The notes under the pieces are model-generated. The model searched no databases. It worked only from the letters and a program-made list of their open reading frames with translations, and was not told the origin of the DNA. The translations under genes and the position numbers were made by a program. A DNA stretch of 5,251 bases from Nitrospirales bacterium (lineage in GTDB: Bacteria > Nitrospirota > Nitrospiria > Nitrospirales > UBA8639), in assembly GCA_021604265.1 (NCBI GenBank), contig BQIY01000210.1:1-5251 (forward strand). Reading direction: 5' to 3'. Of this stretch, positions 1-5,106 are shown in pieces. Within the stretch, counting starts at the first letter, position 1, and each line of letters starts with the position of its first letter.

Positions 1-119
1 TGCCGGATCACACCAGCAACTCCTCCACCCATCAAGCCGTAACTGTTCGCGGCATTCACAATGACTTGTGCCTCAACATCAAGAATACTGCCTTGCATGA
101 TCTGGACTTCGAGTTTCAT
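1..119 (-). CDS. Macro-domain (ADP-ribose-binding) protein, N-terminal part; gene runs off the left edge
   Basis: Reading the minus strand from the ATG at 119-117 gives 39 codons before the window ends. The peptide begins MKLEVQIMQGSILDVEA and continues with VNAANSYG (residues 21-28) and MGGGVAG (30-36). The NAAN motif followed by a glycine-rich GGGVAG loop is the hallmark of macro domains, which bind ADP-ribose and often remove ADP-ribose or O-acetyl-ADP-ribose adducts. The start fits the family, whose first beta-strand begins within a few residues of the N-terminus. The usual Gly-Asp-Ile near residue 10 reads Gly-Ser-Ile here, so the aspartate that normally contacts adenine is replaced. The gene is divergent from the toxin-antitoxin pair, with only about 70-85 bases between the starts. 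The exact subfamily and activity cannot be told from the fragment. Confidence 0.85.
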   Translation of the reverse strand, partial: MKLEVQIMQGSILDVEAQVIVNAANSYGLMGGGVAGVIR

Positions 120-190
120 TGTTCTCTGTCAGAGAGGCAACATGTGAAGATGTAGTTTCCCTTCCCAATACTTATGAGCAACCTTTAGGT

Positions 191-196
191 GAAGGA
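191..196 (+). promoter_or_regulatory. Candidate ribosome binding site for the antitoxin
   Basis: GAAGGA lies 7 bases before the in-frame TTG at 204. It is the only good Shine-Dalgarno match near the start of the antitoxin frame. The alternative GTG at 189 has no such site upstream, so this site favours the TTG. Confidence 0.4.
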
Positions 197-203
197 AAAC
201 ACG

Positions 204-458
204 TTGATTTATACCCTACAATGTAGTAGGAAGCCAAAGACATCAATCACCCTATCAGAAGACCTTTTGGAGGCCATCGATAAGCGAGCTGGTCAGTTCA
301 TGAACAGGTCTGGCTGTATTGAGATTGCCGTCCGCTCCTTCCTTGCTACCATAGCACGGGAGGAACAGAACGCGAAGGATCTGGCCATCATCAGTCGCCG
401 GGCAGGTCAGTTCAACAAGGAAGCGGCGGATGTCTTGGCGTATCAGGTCATTTCGTGA
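204..458 (+). CDS. Ribbon-helix-helix antitoxin of a MazF/PemK-type toxin-antitoxin pair
   Basis: The 84-residue product contains [18 protein letters not shown], the beta-strand plus first helix of a ribbon-helix-helix (CopG/MetJ-like) DNA-binding fold. [15 protein letters not shown] follows as the second helix. The C-terminal part (roughly [26 protein letters not shown]) is charged and helical, as expected for the toxin-wrapping tail of an antitoxin. It would neutralise the downstream endonuclease and repress the shared promoter. The stop overlaps the toxin start (GTGA at 455-458), giving translational coupling. The start is uncertain. TTG at 204 has a good Shine-Dalgarno site, GTG at 189 is also in frame, and an ATG at 221 would sit at the expected family position but is one base out of frame. 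Family membership is firm; the N-terminus is not. Confidence 0.78.
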   Translation: MIYTLQCSRKPKTSITLSEDLLEAIDKRAGQFMNRSGCIEIAVRSFLATIAREEQNAKDLAIISRRAGQFNKEAADVLAYQVIS

Positions 459-784
459 AGAGAGGTGAATTGTATTGTGTCTTCCATCCTTCGGCCAAAG
501 ACCCACGCAGGCACAGGGTCTTCGTCATTGCTAGCCGTCAAGTTGTTCTTGATGCTCGTTTGTCGATTGTTGTCTGTGTCCCTCTCTATTCAAAGCACGC
601 TGGGCTTTCAATGCAAGTACTCGTTGGAGTCAATGAGGGCCTCAAGCATGATAGTTGTATTCATTGTGATGAGCTGGTGAGCTGACAAAAACCGGTCCTG
701 ACTAACTATGTCGGAACCTTGTCTTCATCGAAGCTTGATGCCCTCAACAAAGCCCTACGTCTTGTCTTGGCTCTTCCCGACTAA
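455..784 (+). pseudogene. MazF/PemK-type mRNA endonuclease toxin, interrupted by an in-frame stop
   Basis: Starting at the GTG at 455, the frame reads [20 protein letters not shown], then [23 protein letters not shown] and HCDELVS. This is the SH3-like barrel typical of PemK/MazF ribonucleases, which cleave cellular mRNA when the antitoxin is lost. A TGA at 683-685 (codon 77) stops it. The same frame then continues QKPVLTNYVGTLSSSKLDAL and a final helix to a natural TAA at 782-784, giving about 109 codon positions, the usual size of the family. Related toxins carry a leucine where the TGA stands (a LVSL-x-K-type motif), so a single-base change such as TTA to TGA would explain it. No frameshift is involved. 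The truncated 76-residue product would lack the last strand and the C-terminal helix, so it is probably inactive unless the TGA is read through. Confidence 0.82.
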
Positions 785-1061
785 CTCAGCTGGCAAGAAC
801 GACAGACCTTTCTTGGATATGCAATTTTGTCTTGCTTTAATTCGTGAACTGCAGGATACTGGGATACGAGGAATAATGGCCTCGCTTGAAACGTCGTCAA
901 ATTGAATCCAGTGTTCTGTTCAGCCAGGGCTCGACGGCTCTTCCGGCGATACCCTCTCTCCGAATAAGGGAGAGTCATCGGCCAAAGATTACATGCGTTA
1001 CCTCTTTGTCATAAACATATTGATGAACTGAATAATTCAACAGTCTGAGTACGAGGAACAT
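785..1061. other. Intergenic stretch between the toxin remnant and the csgG-family operon
   Basis: No convincing gene is visible on either strand; the open frames lack Shine-Dalgarno sites and family motifs. It holds a short inverted repeat, CTCTCC (956-961) and GGAGAG (969-974), with a 7-base loop and no T-run. It also holds a possible promoter close to the csgG-family start. No clear terminator for the toxin-antitoxin unit is seen. Confidence 0.5.
1006..1036 (+). promoter_or_regulatory. Possible sigma70-type promoter for the lipoprotein operon
   Basis: TTGTCA (1006-1011) matches the -35 consensus in five of six bases. AATAAT (1031-1036) matches the -10 in five of six. The 19-base spacer is longer than the preferred 17. 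The position, about 25 bases before the csgG-family ATG, is sensible for the first gene of the operon. This is a pattern match only. Confidence 0.3.
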
Positions 1062-2036
1062 ATGAAAAATTTCATCCCAATCTGTATCGCCATGGTCATG
1101 TTGTCTGGTTGTGCCTCAATTGACGAACGAGAAGTTGTCCAGACGCTGCCGGAACCACCACGTACGCAAACTCGAAGTTCCGTCGGTATGGCGAATGGGC
1201 AAGGCGGAGGTGTCGAGTCTCGTGTGCTCAAGCGAAAGGTGGCCATTGCGCGATTCACGAATGAAACCAAATATGGAGCGGGTCTATTCACCGATAAAAA
1301 TTATGACCGGATTGGTAAACAAGCTTCTGATATCTTAGCTGCAGAGCTGACGAAGTCCGGCAAATTCATTGTGCTGGAACGGACGGACCTGAATAAGCTG
1401 GAGGCTGAAAGTGAACTGCTTGGCCTGAGTCCCGAAGAATTTAAGAAAAATCTTGTTGGTGTGGATGCGTTGATTCTTGGGTCAGTCGTTGAATATGGAC
1501 GAAAAGATACAGGCGATGTGGCACTATTTTCTCGATCAAGAAAGCAGGCGGCGCATTCAAAGGTGAATGTGCGTTTGGTTGATCCTAGAGCTGGCCACGT
1601 CTTCTTTAGTGAAGACGGGTCGGGGGAAGCGTCTTTAGACTCTCAAACTATTCTCGGTCTCGGAGATCGCGCCACCTTCGACTCGACCCTCAATGATAAA
1701 GCGTTATCTGCGTCTGTCGCCAATCTTCTCGATAAAATCCTCAACAAGCTTGACGATAAGCCGTGGACGAGCGGAATTCTCGCTGTCGAGGGAGAGCAGG
1801 TGATGATTTCCGGAGGAGAGCGTCAAGGGTTAAAGGTTGGAGATCAATTAAAAGTCATGGTCCCTGGGAAGGTGATCAAAAGTCCGCAAACGGGGTTCAA
1901 TGTCCAGCTTCCGCATAAGCAAGAAGGGCTCCTGGAAATCGTGGGATTTTTTGGCGACTCCGAAACGAACGAAGGGTCAATCTGTCAAGTGCTTGAGGGG
2001 GCGACTCCAACCACGAATCATATTATTCAATTTTAA
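1062..2036 (+). CDS. CsgG-family outer-membrane lipoprotein with an extra C-terminal domain
   Basis: The 324-residue product has a lipoprotein signal peptide ending in the lipobox LSGC, with Cys17 as the lipidated residue and Ala at +2, which fits outer-membrane sorting. Residues 20-55 are a low-complexity linker. Residues 57-230 match the CsgG fold: KVAIARFTNETKYG, then IGKQASDILAAELTKSGKF, VLERTDLNKLEAE, VDALILGSVVEYG and VNVRLVDPRAGHV. In CsgG this fold forms an oligomeric pore, and the stretches near 144-170 and 180-212 correspond to its two membrane hairpins. Residues 235-312 (GLKVGDQLKVMVPG, then SPQTG) form an additional small beta domain like those at the C-terminus of FlgT-type proteins. 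E. coli CsgG has only 277 residues. GAGGA 4-5 bases before the ATG supports the start. No curli genes are nearby, so a role in curli export is not implied; it probably works with the next three lipoproteins. Confidence 0.88.
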   Translation: MKNFIPICIAMVMLSGCASIDEREVVQTLPEPPRTQTRSSVGMANGQGGGVESRVLKRKVAIARFTNETKYGAGLFTDKNYDRIGKQASDILAAELTKSGKFIVLERTDLNKLEAESELLGLSPEEFKKNLVGVDALILGSVVEYGRKDTGDVALFSRSRKQAAHSKVNVRLVDPRAGHVFFSEDGSGEASLDSQTILGLGDRATFDSTLNDKALSASVANLLDKILNKLDDKPWTSGILAVEGEQVMISGGERQGLKVGDQLKVMVPGKVIKSPQTGFNVQLPHKQEGLLEIVGFFGDSETNEGSICQVLEGATPTTNHIIQF

Positions 2037-2037
2037 T

Positions 2038-2041
2038 GGAG
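2038..2041 (+). promoter_or_regulatory. Shine-Dalgarno site that decides the start of the PEGA-like lipoprotein
   Basis: GGAG lies 9 bases before the ATG at 2051. The alternative ATG at 2036, which overlaps the csgG-family stop as TAATG, has no such site and would put five extra residues before the signal peptide. The 2051 start is preferred. Confidence 0.5.
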
Positions 2042-2050
2042 ACGCGTGTC

Positions 2051-2398
2051 ATGATCTATCATTCCGTGAAATATGGGGTCGTCATCCTTTTGGGGTGCCT
2101 GGTCTTTTCCGGGTGCGGATTGCTCGCCCCGGTCTTAGGGCCTGTCTATCAAACCTCAACAAGTAATGTCGATCAGGGAAAAGATCAGGGGTTTATTCGT
2201 TTTGCCAATTTGGCAGGAGATGAGATGATCTATGTCGATGGAAACTCTGTGGGAACGGGAGAAAAGTTCACGCCTGACGCGCTCTTGGCACTGTCGCCTG
2301 GCACGCATACGGTAGAAATTACCCACCACAACTCAAGCGTCTATAATCGCAAGGTCTTTATCGGAACCGGATCGACCAAAACGATTGAACTTCCCTAG
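2051..2398 (+). CDS. Small PEGA-like lipoprotein
   Basis: The product is 115 residues from the preferred ATG (120 from the upstream ATG at 2036). A hydrophobic segment (residues 9-19) leads to FSGC with Cys22 as the likely lipidation site. Residues 47-115 form one compact beta-rich domain: GFIRFANLAGDEMIYVDG, VGTGEKF, LALSPGTHTVEI, then NRKVFIGTGSTKTIEL. The pairing of a YVDG-x-x-VG turn with LSPGTHTVEI is typical of PEGA domains, small surface or periplasmic beta-sandwich modules thought to bind envelope partners. It sits 14 bases after the csgG-family stop and 1 base before the DUF4810 start, so it is clearly part of the operon. Its function is unknown. A structural or accessory role in the CsgG-containing assembly is inferred from context only. 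Confidence 0.75.
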   Translation: MIYHSVKYGVVILLGCLVFSGCGLLAPVLGPVYQTSTSNVDQGKDQGFIRFANLAGDEMIYVDGNSVGTGEKFTPDALLALSPGTHTVEITHHNSSVYNRKVFIGTGSTKTIELP

Positions 2399-2399
2399 T

Positions 2400-2762
2400 A
2401 TGATGTCGCGCATATTTCTTTTCTTCATTGGAATCGTCTGTCTCTCAACTTCTGTTGGGTGTACCAATTCGCTCTTTCATTGGGGTGAATATGAAGAGAG
2501 TTTATTGCTGCGGTATGAGGATACAAGTGAGGAAGGTCAATTAGAATCCTTTGCCCTGCTGCAAGAAACGATTGAAGAAGCTGACTCTAAAGAAGGAAGG
2601 CTGGCGCCCGGGGTCTATGCCGACTATGGCTACCTGTTATTTAAACGCGGCAATGCCAAAGAAGCCGTTGTGTATTTTAAGAAAGAAGCGGCTCTCTACC
2701 CAGAGTCCAAATATTTTATGGATTCTCTTATCTCTCGAATACAAGGTCAGGCTGGGACATGA
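2400..2762 (+). CDS. DUF4810 family lipoprotein
   Basis: The product is 120 residues from the ATG at 2400; a second ATG follows at 2403, and the TTG at 2385 would overlap the previous gene without a ribosome site. The signal peptide ends at SVGC, making Cys21 the likely lipidation site, although Ser at -3 is unusual. The mature part matches DUF4810: FHWGEYEESLLLRYED (26-41), a helix with LLQETIEEAD, then LAPGVYADYGYLLFKRGN (68-85), and a tetratricopeptide-like helix ending EAALYPESKYFMDSL. The tyrosine-rich GVYADYGYLL core followed by YPES is the family signature. No strong Shine-Dalgarno site is visible; translation is probably coupled to the upstream gene, whose stop ends one base before the ATG. 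Proteins of this family recur beside CsgG and DUF799 proteins. The biochemical function is not established. Confidence 0.85.
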   Translation: MMSRIFLFFIGIVCLSTSVGCTNSLFHWGEYEESLLLRYEDTSEEGQLESFALLQETIEEADSKEGRLAPGVYADYGYLLFKRGNAKEAVVYFKKEAALYPESKYFMDSLISRIQGQAGT

Positions 2763-3424
2763 TCTTTCGATTTTTGTTGGCGGGCATCGTAATGGGCATT
2801 AGTCTGCAAGGTTGTGTCACGCCTCCGCCCAAACCCGATTACTCCCAATTCTTTGAGCATCATCCGCGCTCGATTGTTGTGGTCCCTGCGTCGAACACCA
2901 CAACGGCCGTTGAAGCCCCTATCGTCTTTGATACAACTGTCACAAGACCACTTGCGGAACGTGGATACTACGTGTTTCCGGTTTTCCTTACGAGAGATGT
3001 GCTCATTGATCTAGGGTTGTCTGATGAAGGCATTCTTGCAGAAGCCTCTCCGCAACGATTTAAAGACGTGTTTGGCGCAGATGCGGTGCTCTACGTCACC
3101 ATTCAAGAATGGGTCACGTCCTACATTGTCATTAGTTCATCAGTCAAAGTGACGGTCCACTATAAGCTCGTCGATACGGGTACAAGTACAGTCCTTTGGG
3201 AGCAAACGAGAACGGCAGTCCATCAAAGTGGTGCTGGTGGCGGAGGAAATCCATTAGCTGCCTTAATTGTTGCCGCAGTCGATGCCGCCATTACAGCAGG
3301 TGCTGTTGATTACCGTCCGCTGGCGATTCAAGCCAATAGTATGGCGGTGAATCCGAAAGGAGTCGGCTTACCCGCCGGCCCGTACCATCCTGACTTCCAA
3401 AAAGACTATCAGAACTATCAGTGA
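2759..3424 (+). CDS. GNA1162 (DUF799) family lipoprotein
   Basis: The 221-residue product starts at an ATG overlapping the previous stop (ATGA, 2759-2762). Its lipobox is LQGC, with Cys19 lipidated. The core matches the DUF799/GNA1162 family: HPRSIVVVPASNTTTAVEAP (35-54), TVTRPLAERGYYVFPVFLTR (60-79), FGADAVLYVTIQEW (105-118) and VHYKLVDTGTSTVLWEQ (133-149). A glycine-rich turn (158-163) and a hydrophobic alanine-rich helix (165-183) follow, then a C-terminal GLPAGPYHPD. This layout, including the Gly-rich turn and the apolar helix, is usual for the family. The Neisseria meningitidis member GNA1162 is a surface-associated antigen whose structure resembles the TolB N-terminal domain and has been linked to a transport complex. 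Last gene of the four-lipoprotein operon. No clear terminator follows. Confidence 0.9.
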   Translation: MIFRFLLAGIVMGISLQGCVTPPPKPDYSQFFEHHPRSIVVVPASNTTTAVEAPIVFDTTVTRPLAERGYYVFPVFLTRDVLIDLGLSDEGILAEASPQRFKDVFGADAVLYVTIQEWVTSYIVISSSVKVTVHYKLVDTGTSTVLWEQTRTAVHQSGAGGGGNPLAALIVAAVDAAITAGAVDYRPLAIQANSMAVNPKGVGLPAGPYHPDFQKDYQNYQ

Positions 3425-3490
3425 TTGATGGACGTTCCTGAAAAGAGTTTATTCTAATTTTTGAAATTGTGTATTTTCTCTAGGGTTTAG

Positions 3491-3515
3491 ACTCATTAAT
3501 GAAGTTGATATGAGT
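3491..3515. repeat. Inverted repeat in the leader before the TRL gene
   Basis: ACTCAT (3491-3496) and ATGAGT (3510-3515) are exact inverted copies. They flank 13 bases and overlap a perfect 10-base palindrome, TCATTAATGA (3493-3502). It lies in the 199-base gap between the GNA1162 and TRL genes. It could be a regulator binding site or chance; there is no T-run to suggest termination. Confidence 0.25.
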
Positions 3516-3612
3516 TGCCAAGACTTCCACCCTATTAGCTTTACCTTGACTTATCAATAGGAAGCAGTTAGGTAGTAAAGACTAAAAATATCCTTTGATC
3601 TATCACCCATTT

Positions 3613-3620
3613 GAGGAGGT
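3613..3620 (+). promoter_or_regulatory. Perfect Shine-Dalgarno site of the TRL gene
   Basis: GAGGAGGT sits directly upstream of the ATG at 3624. It is an uninterrupted match to the 16S anti-Shine-Dalgarno sequence with a short spacer, which fixes the start and suggests strong translation. Confidence 0.75.
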
Positions 3621-3623
3621 TTT

Positions 3624-3962
3624 ATGAAAAAGTTAATCGCTTTGTTTGGTGTTGGATTGTATGCACTCACAATGGCAGGGTGTGCGCCTATGAACTTTGC
3701 TCAGCCAAATGCGGCGTTTCCAGTAGCTGGGATTTATTCTGACGTACAAGGTGGAAGTTTAGTCTTAGACAATGGAGCGACCGCAACAAAAACAGGAAAA
3801 GCCTGCGGCCATCAAATTTTAGGTATCGTGGCTGCTGGAGATACAAGTGTCGAGACCGCAATGGCAAATGGTGGAATTTCGAAATTGGTGTATGTTAACC
3901 AATCGTATAAGAATATTTTATTTATTTACTCAGAGATATGTACGATTGCCAGAGGAAACTAA
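3624..3962 (+). CDS. TRL-family lipoprotein
   Basis: The 112-residue product starts MKKLIALFGVGLYALTMAGC, a lipoprotein signal peptide with Cys20 as the lipidation site and Met in the -3 position. The mature part matches TRL-like proteins: GIYSDVQGG (36-44), a KTGKAC motif (56-61), LGIVAAGDTSVETAMANGGI (66-85) and a closing SEICTIARG (103-111). Cys61 and Cys106 are at the conserved family positions and might pair in the periplasm. The family name comes from a tRNA-linked locus, but no tRNA is visible here. The function is unknown. It has its own ribosome site, stands 199 bases from the preceding operon, and ends about 50 bases before a strong terminator, so it is probably a single-gene unit. 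Confidence 0.88.
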   Translation: MKKLIALFGVGLYALTMAGCAPMNFAQPNAAFPVAGIYSDVQGGSLVLDNGATATKTGKACGHQILGIVAAGDTSVETAMANGGISKLVYVNQSYKNILFIYSEICTIARGN

Positions 3963-4009
3963 ACACCACAAGTTTGTTTGACGTTTAAAAATCCTTCTCT
4001 ATAATTGTG

Positions 4010-4054
4010 AATGGGTCCCACTGATGGTTGTAATCGGTGGGACCCATTTTTTTT
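4010..4054 (+). terminator. Strong rho-independent terminator after the TRL gene
   Basis: An 11-base perfect stem, ATGGGTCCCAC (4011-4021) with GTGGGACCCAT (4037-4047), extends inward by TGAT/ATCG with one G-T wobble. This leaves a 7-base loop. A run of eight T (4047-4054) follows, the first of them belonging to the stem. There is no comparable T-run on the other strand, so it acts rightward. It separates TRL transcription from the beta-barrel gene. Confidence 0.93.
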
Positions 4055-4113
4055 CTGCCCCTACATCAATGAGTGAAATTTTGACGGACAGCACAACCAT
4101 CCGACAGGTAAAT

Positions 4114-4746
4114 ATGAAAATGTTTTATGTGCTGGTAGCCTTGTTACTTCTTGTTTTATCCCCAGTTAAGCTCATGGCATTTGATGAAATCGATATTTAC
4201 TTTGGAGCATATGCACAAGGAAGCATACCTTCGGATTCAAATAAACACATTCAATCAAATGGTGAATCTGTGCAGAGGTCGTCGGTTCATGGCGGGTTAG
4301 GTGGGGGTATAAAAATCGGACTGTTCCCTGACCTCACAAAGCGAATGGTAGGTATTGAATTCGAGTATGGCGGACATAGTGTAGATATGGGGTTTCAACA
4401 AGCAGGAGGTATGAGTCGATCACGCGCCGATGTCATTATACTGCAGTCAACAGTGAATCTGCTTTTCCGGTACCCTCACAAGATACTACGACCCTATGTC
4501 GGTATCGGCGCTGGATCGTCAAGTGGGATTTTGATAGGCGCAAGTATCGACGGAAGAAGGGATAAAAGTATTGAAAGTGCCATGGCCTTTACGCACCAAT
4601 TTTTGGCTGGAGTACACAGTTCTGTGAGTCAAAAGGTATACCTGTTTGGAGAATGGAAATATGTCAGCGCAAATTATCATTGGAAAGCACTATCCGTTGA
4701 TTACCGTTCTCAATCTATTCTGGGGGGGGTTGGATTTCAATTTTAG
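4114..4746 (+). CDS. Outer-membrane beta-barrel protein
   Basis: From the ATG at 4114 the product is 210 residues. A signal peptide (MKMFYVLVALLLLVLS, then an Ala-Phe cleavage region near 22-23) leads into alternating aromatic and polar strands: DIYFGAYAQG, GLGGGIKIGLFPD, MVGIEFEYGGHSVDMGF, LQSTVNLLFRYP, LRPYVGIGAGSSSG, AFTHQFLAGVHSSV, VYLFGEWKYVSANY. It ends in SILGGVGFQF with a terminal Phe, the signal for outer-membrane barrel assembly. Size and strand count suggest an eight-stranded OmpA/OmpW-like barrel. The frame is open back to an ATG at 4024, but that codon lies inside the terminator hairpin and would bury the signal peptide, so I reject it. An AGGT precedes the ATGs at 4114 and 4120; either may be used. 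Specific function unknown. Confidence 0.82.
   Translation: MKMFYVLVALLLLVLSPVKLMAFDEIDIYFGAYAQGSIPSDSNKHIQSNGESVQRSSVHGGLGGGIKIGLFPDLTKRMVGIEFEYGGHSVDMGFQQAGGMSRSRADVIILQSTVNLLFRYPHKILRPYVGIGAGSSSGILIGASIDGRRDKSIESAMAFTHQFLAGVHSSVSQKVYLFGEWKYVSANYHWKALSVDYRSQSILGGVGFQF
4722..4729 (+). repeat. Run of eight G near the 3' end of the beta-barrel gene
   Basis: Eight consecutive G bases encode part of the Leu-Gly-Gly-Val in the last strand. A one-base slip here would change the last seven residues and remove the terminal Phe. Confidence 0.9.
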
Positions 4747-5106
4747 TATTGCTCAACCTTAATTCATTATTGATTTGGCTCACTCAGGAATTTTGGGCTC
4801 TTGTTGGTCTGTTTTTCAACTCGATTGAAATTGGATGAGCAAAAGAGAAATCACGATGTTGTGATACTGAGGAGACAAACGGATTTTCCCTATGAATTTT
4901 TTAGCGGAAATCATATTGCTAAAAGATAGGCATGATATCGCCGAGGTTAGTAGAGTATGCAAGATACAAATATATCCAGATGGTTCTGCTTTCAACCAAC
5001 CCACACCCGCCCAATGGGGTATTGCCAATAATCTAAGGAGCACTGTAAATGTTTTTTATGCTGCGAAGAACGTGTTGAGATTTCTTCTAAACAGGAGGAG
5101 AGCATT
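4747..5106. other. 360-base gap without a convincing gene
   Basis: No terminator with a T-run is seen after the beta-barrel gene. Visible structures are a small hairpin, TTTCAA (4814-4819) with TTGAAA (4825-4830), and a distant inverted pair, TTGCTCA (4749-4755) with TGAGCAA (4836-4842). A GAGGAG at 4869-4874 has no start codon at a suitable distance. An open frame of 72 codons (4892-5110) begins with an ATG 17 bases after that site. Its stop overlaps the next gene as ATGA. It has no signal peptide or motif I recognise, so I do not call it a gene. The gap presumably holds the promoter of the last lipoprotein gene, not identified. Confidence 0.5.
5093..5098 (+). promoter_or_regulatory. Shine-Dalgarno site of the last lipoprotein gene
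   Basis: AGGAGG stands 8 bases before the ATG at 5107, an ideal strength and distance, and fixes that start. Confidence 0.75.

Noticed and set aside
255..506. Minus-strand open frame opposite the antitoxin
   Set aside because: It is the mirror of the antitoxin coding sequence, with no motif or ribosome site of its own.
683..685. TGA as a selenocysteine codon in the toxin
   Set aside because: The toxin family has leucine, not cysteine, at this position and no conserved hairpin of the needed kind is evident; nonsense mutation is simpler.
708..905. Separate small gene after the toxin stop, in another frame
   Set aside because: It has no ribosome site, and its first part lies over the family-like C-terminus of the toxin read in the toxin frame.
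956..974. CTCTCC/GGAGAG hairpin as a terminator of the toxin-antitoxin unit
   Set aside because: The stem is only six bases and no T-run follows on either side.
3546..3578. TTGACT plus TAGTAA as a promoter for the TRL gene
   Set aside because: The -35 match is good, but the -10 match is only three of six with a 21-base spacer; not strong enough to annotate.
4024..4113. Upstream extension of the beta-barrel frame starting at the ATG at 4024
   Set aside because: That ATG is inside the terminator hairpin, has no ribosome site, and would place 30 residues ahead of a clear signal peptide.
4081..4113. TTGACG as a -35 box for the beta-barrel gene
   Set aside because: No fitting -10 box at 16-18 bases, and a promoter here would start transcription at or after the start codon.
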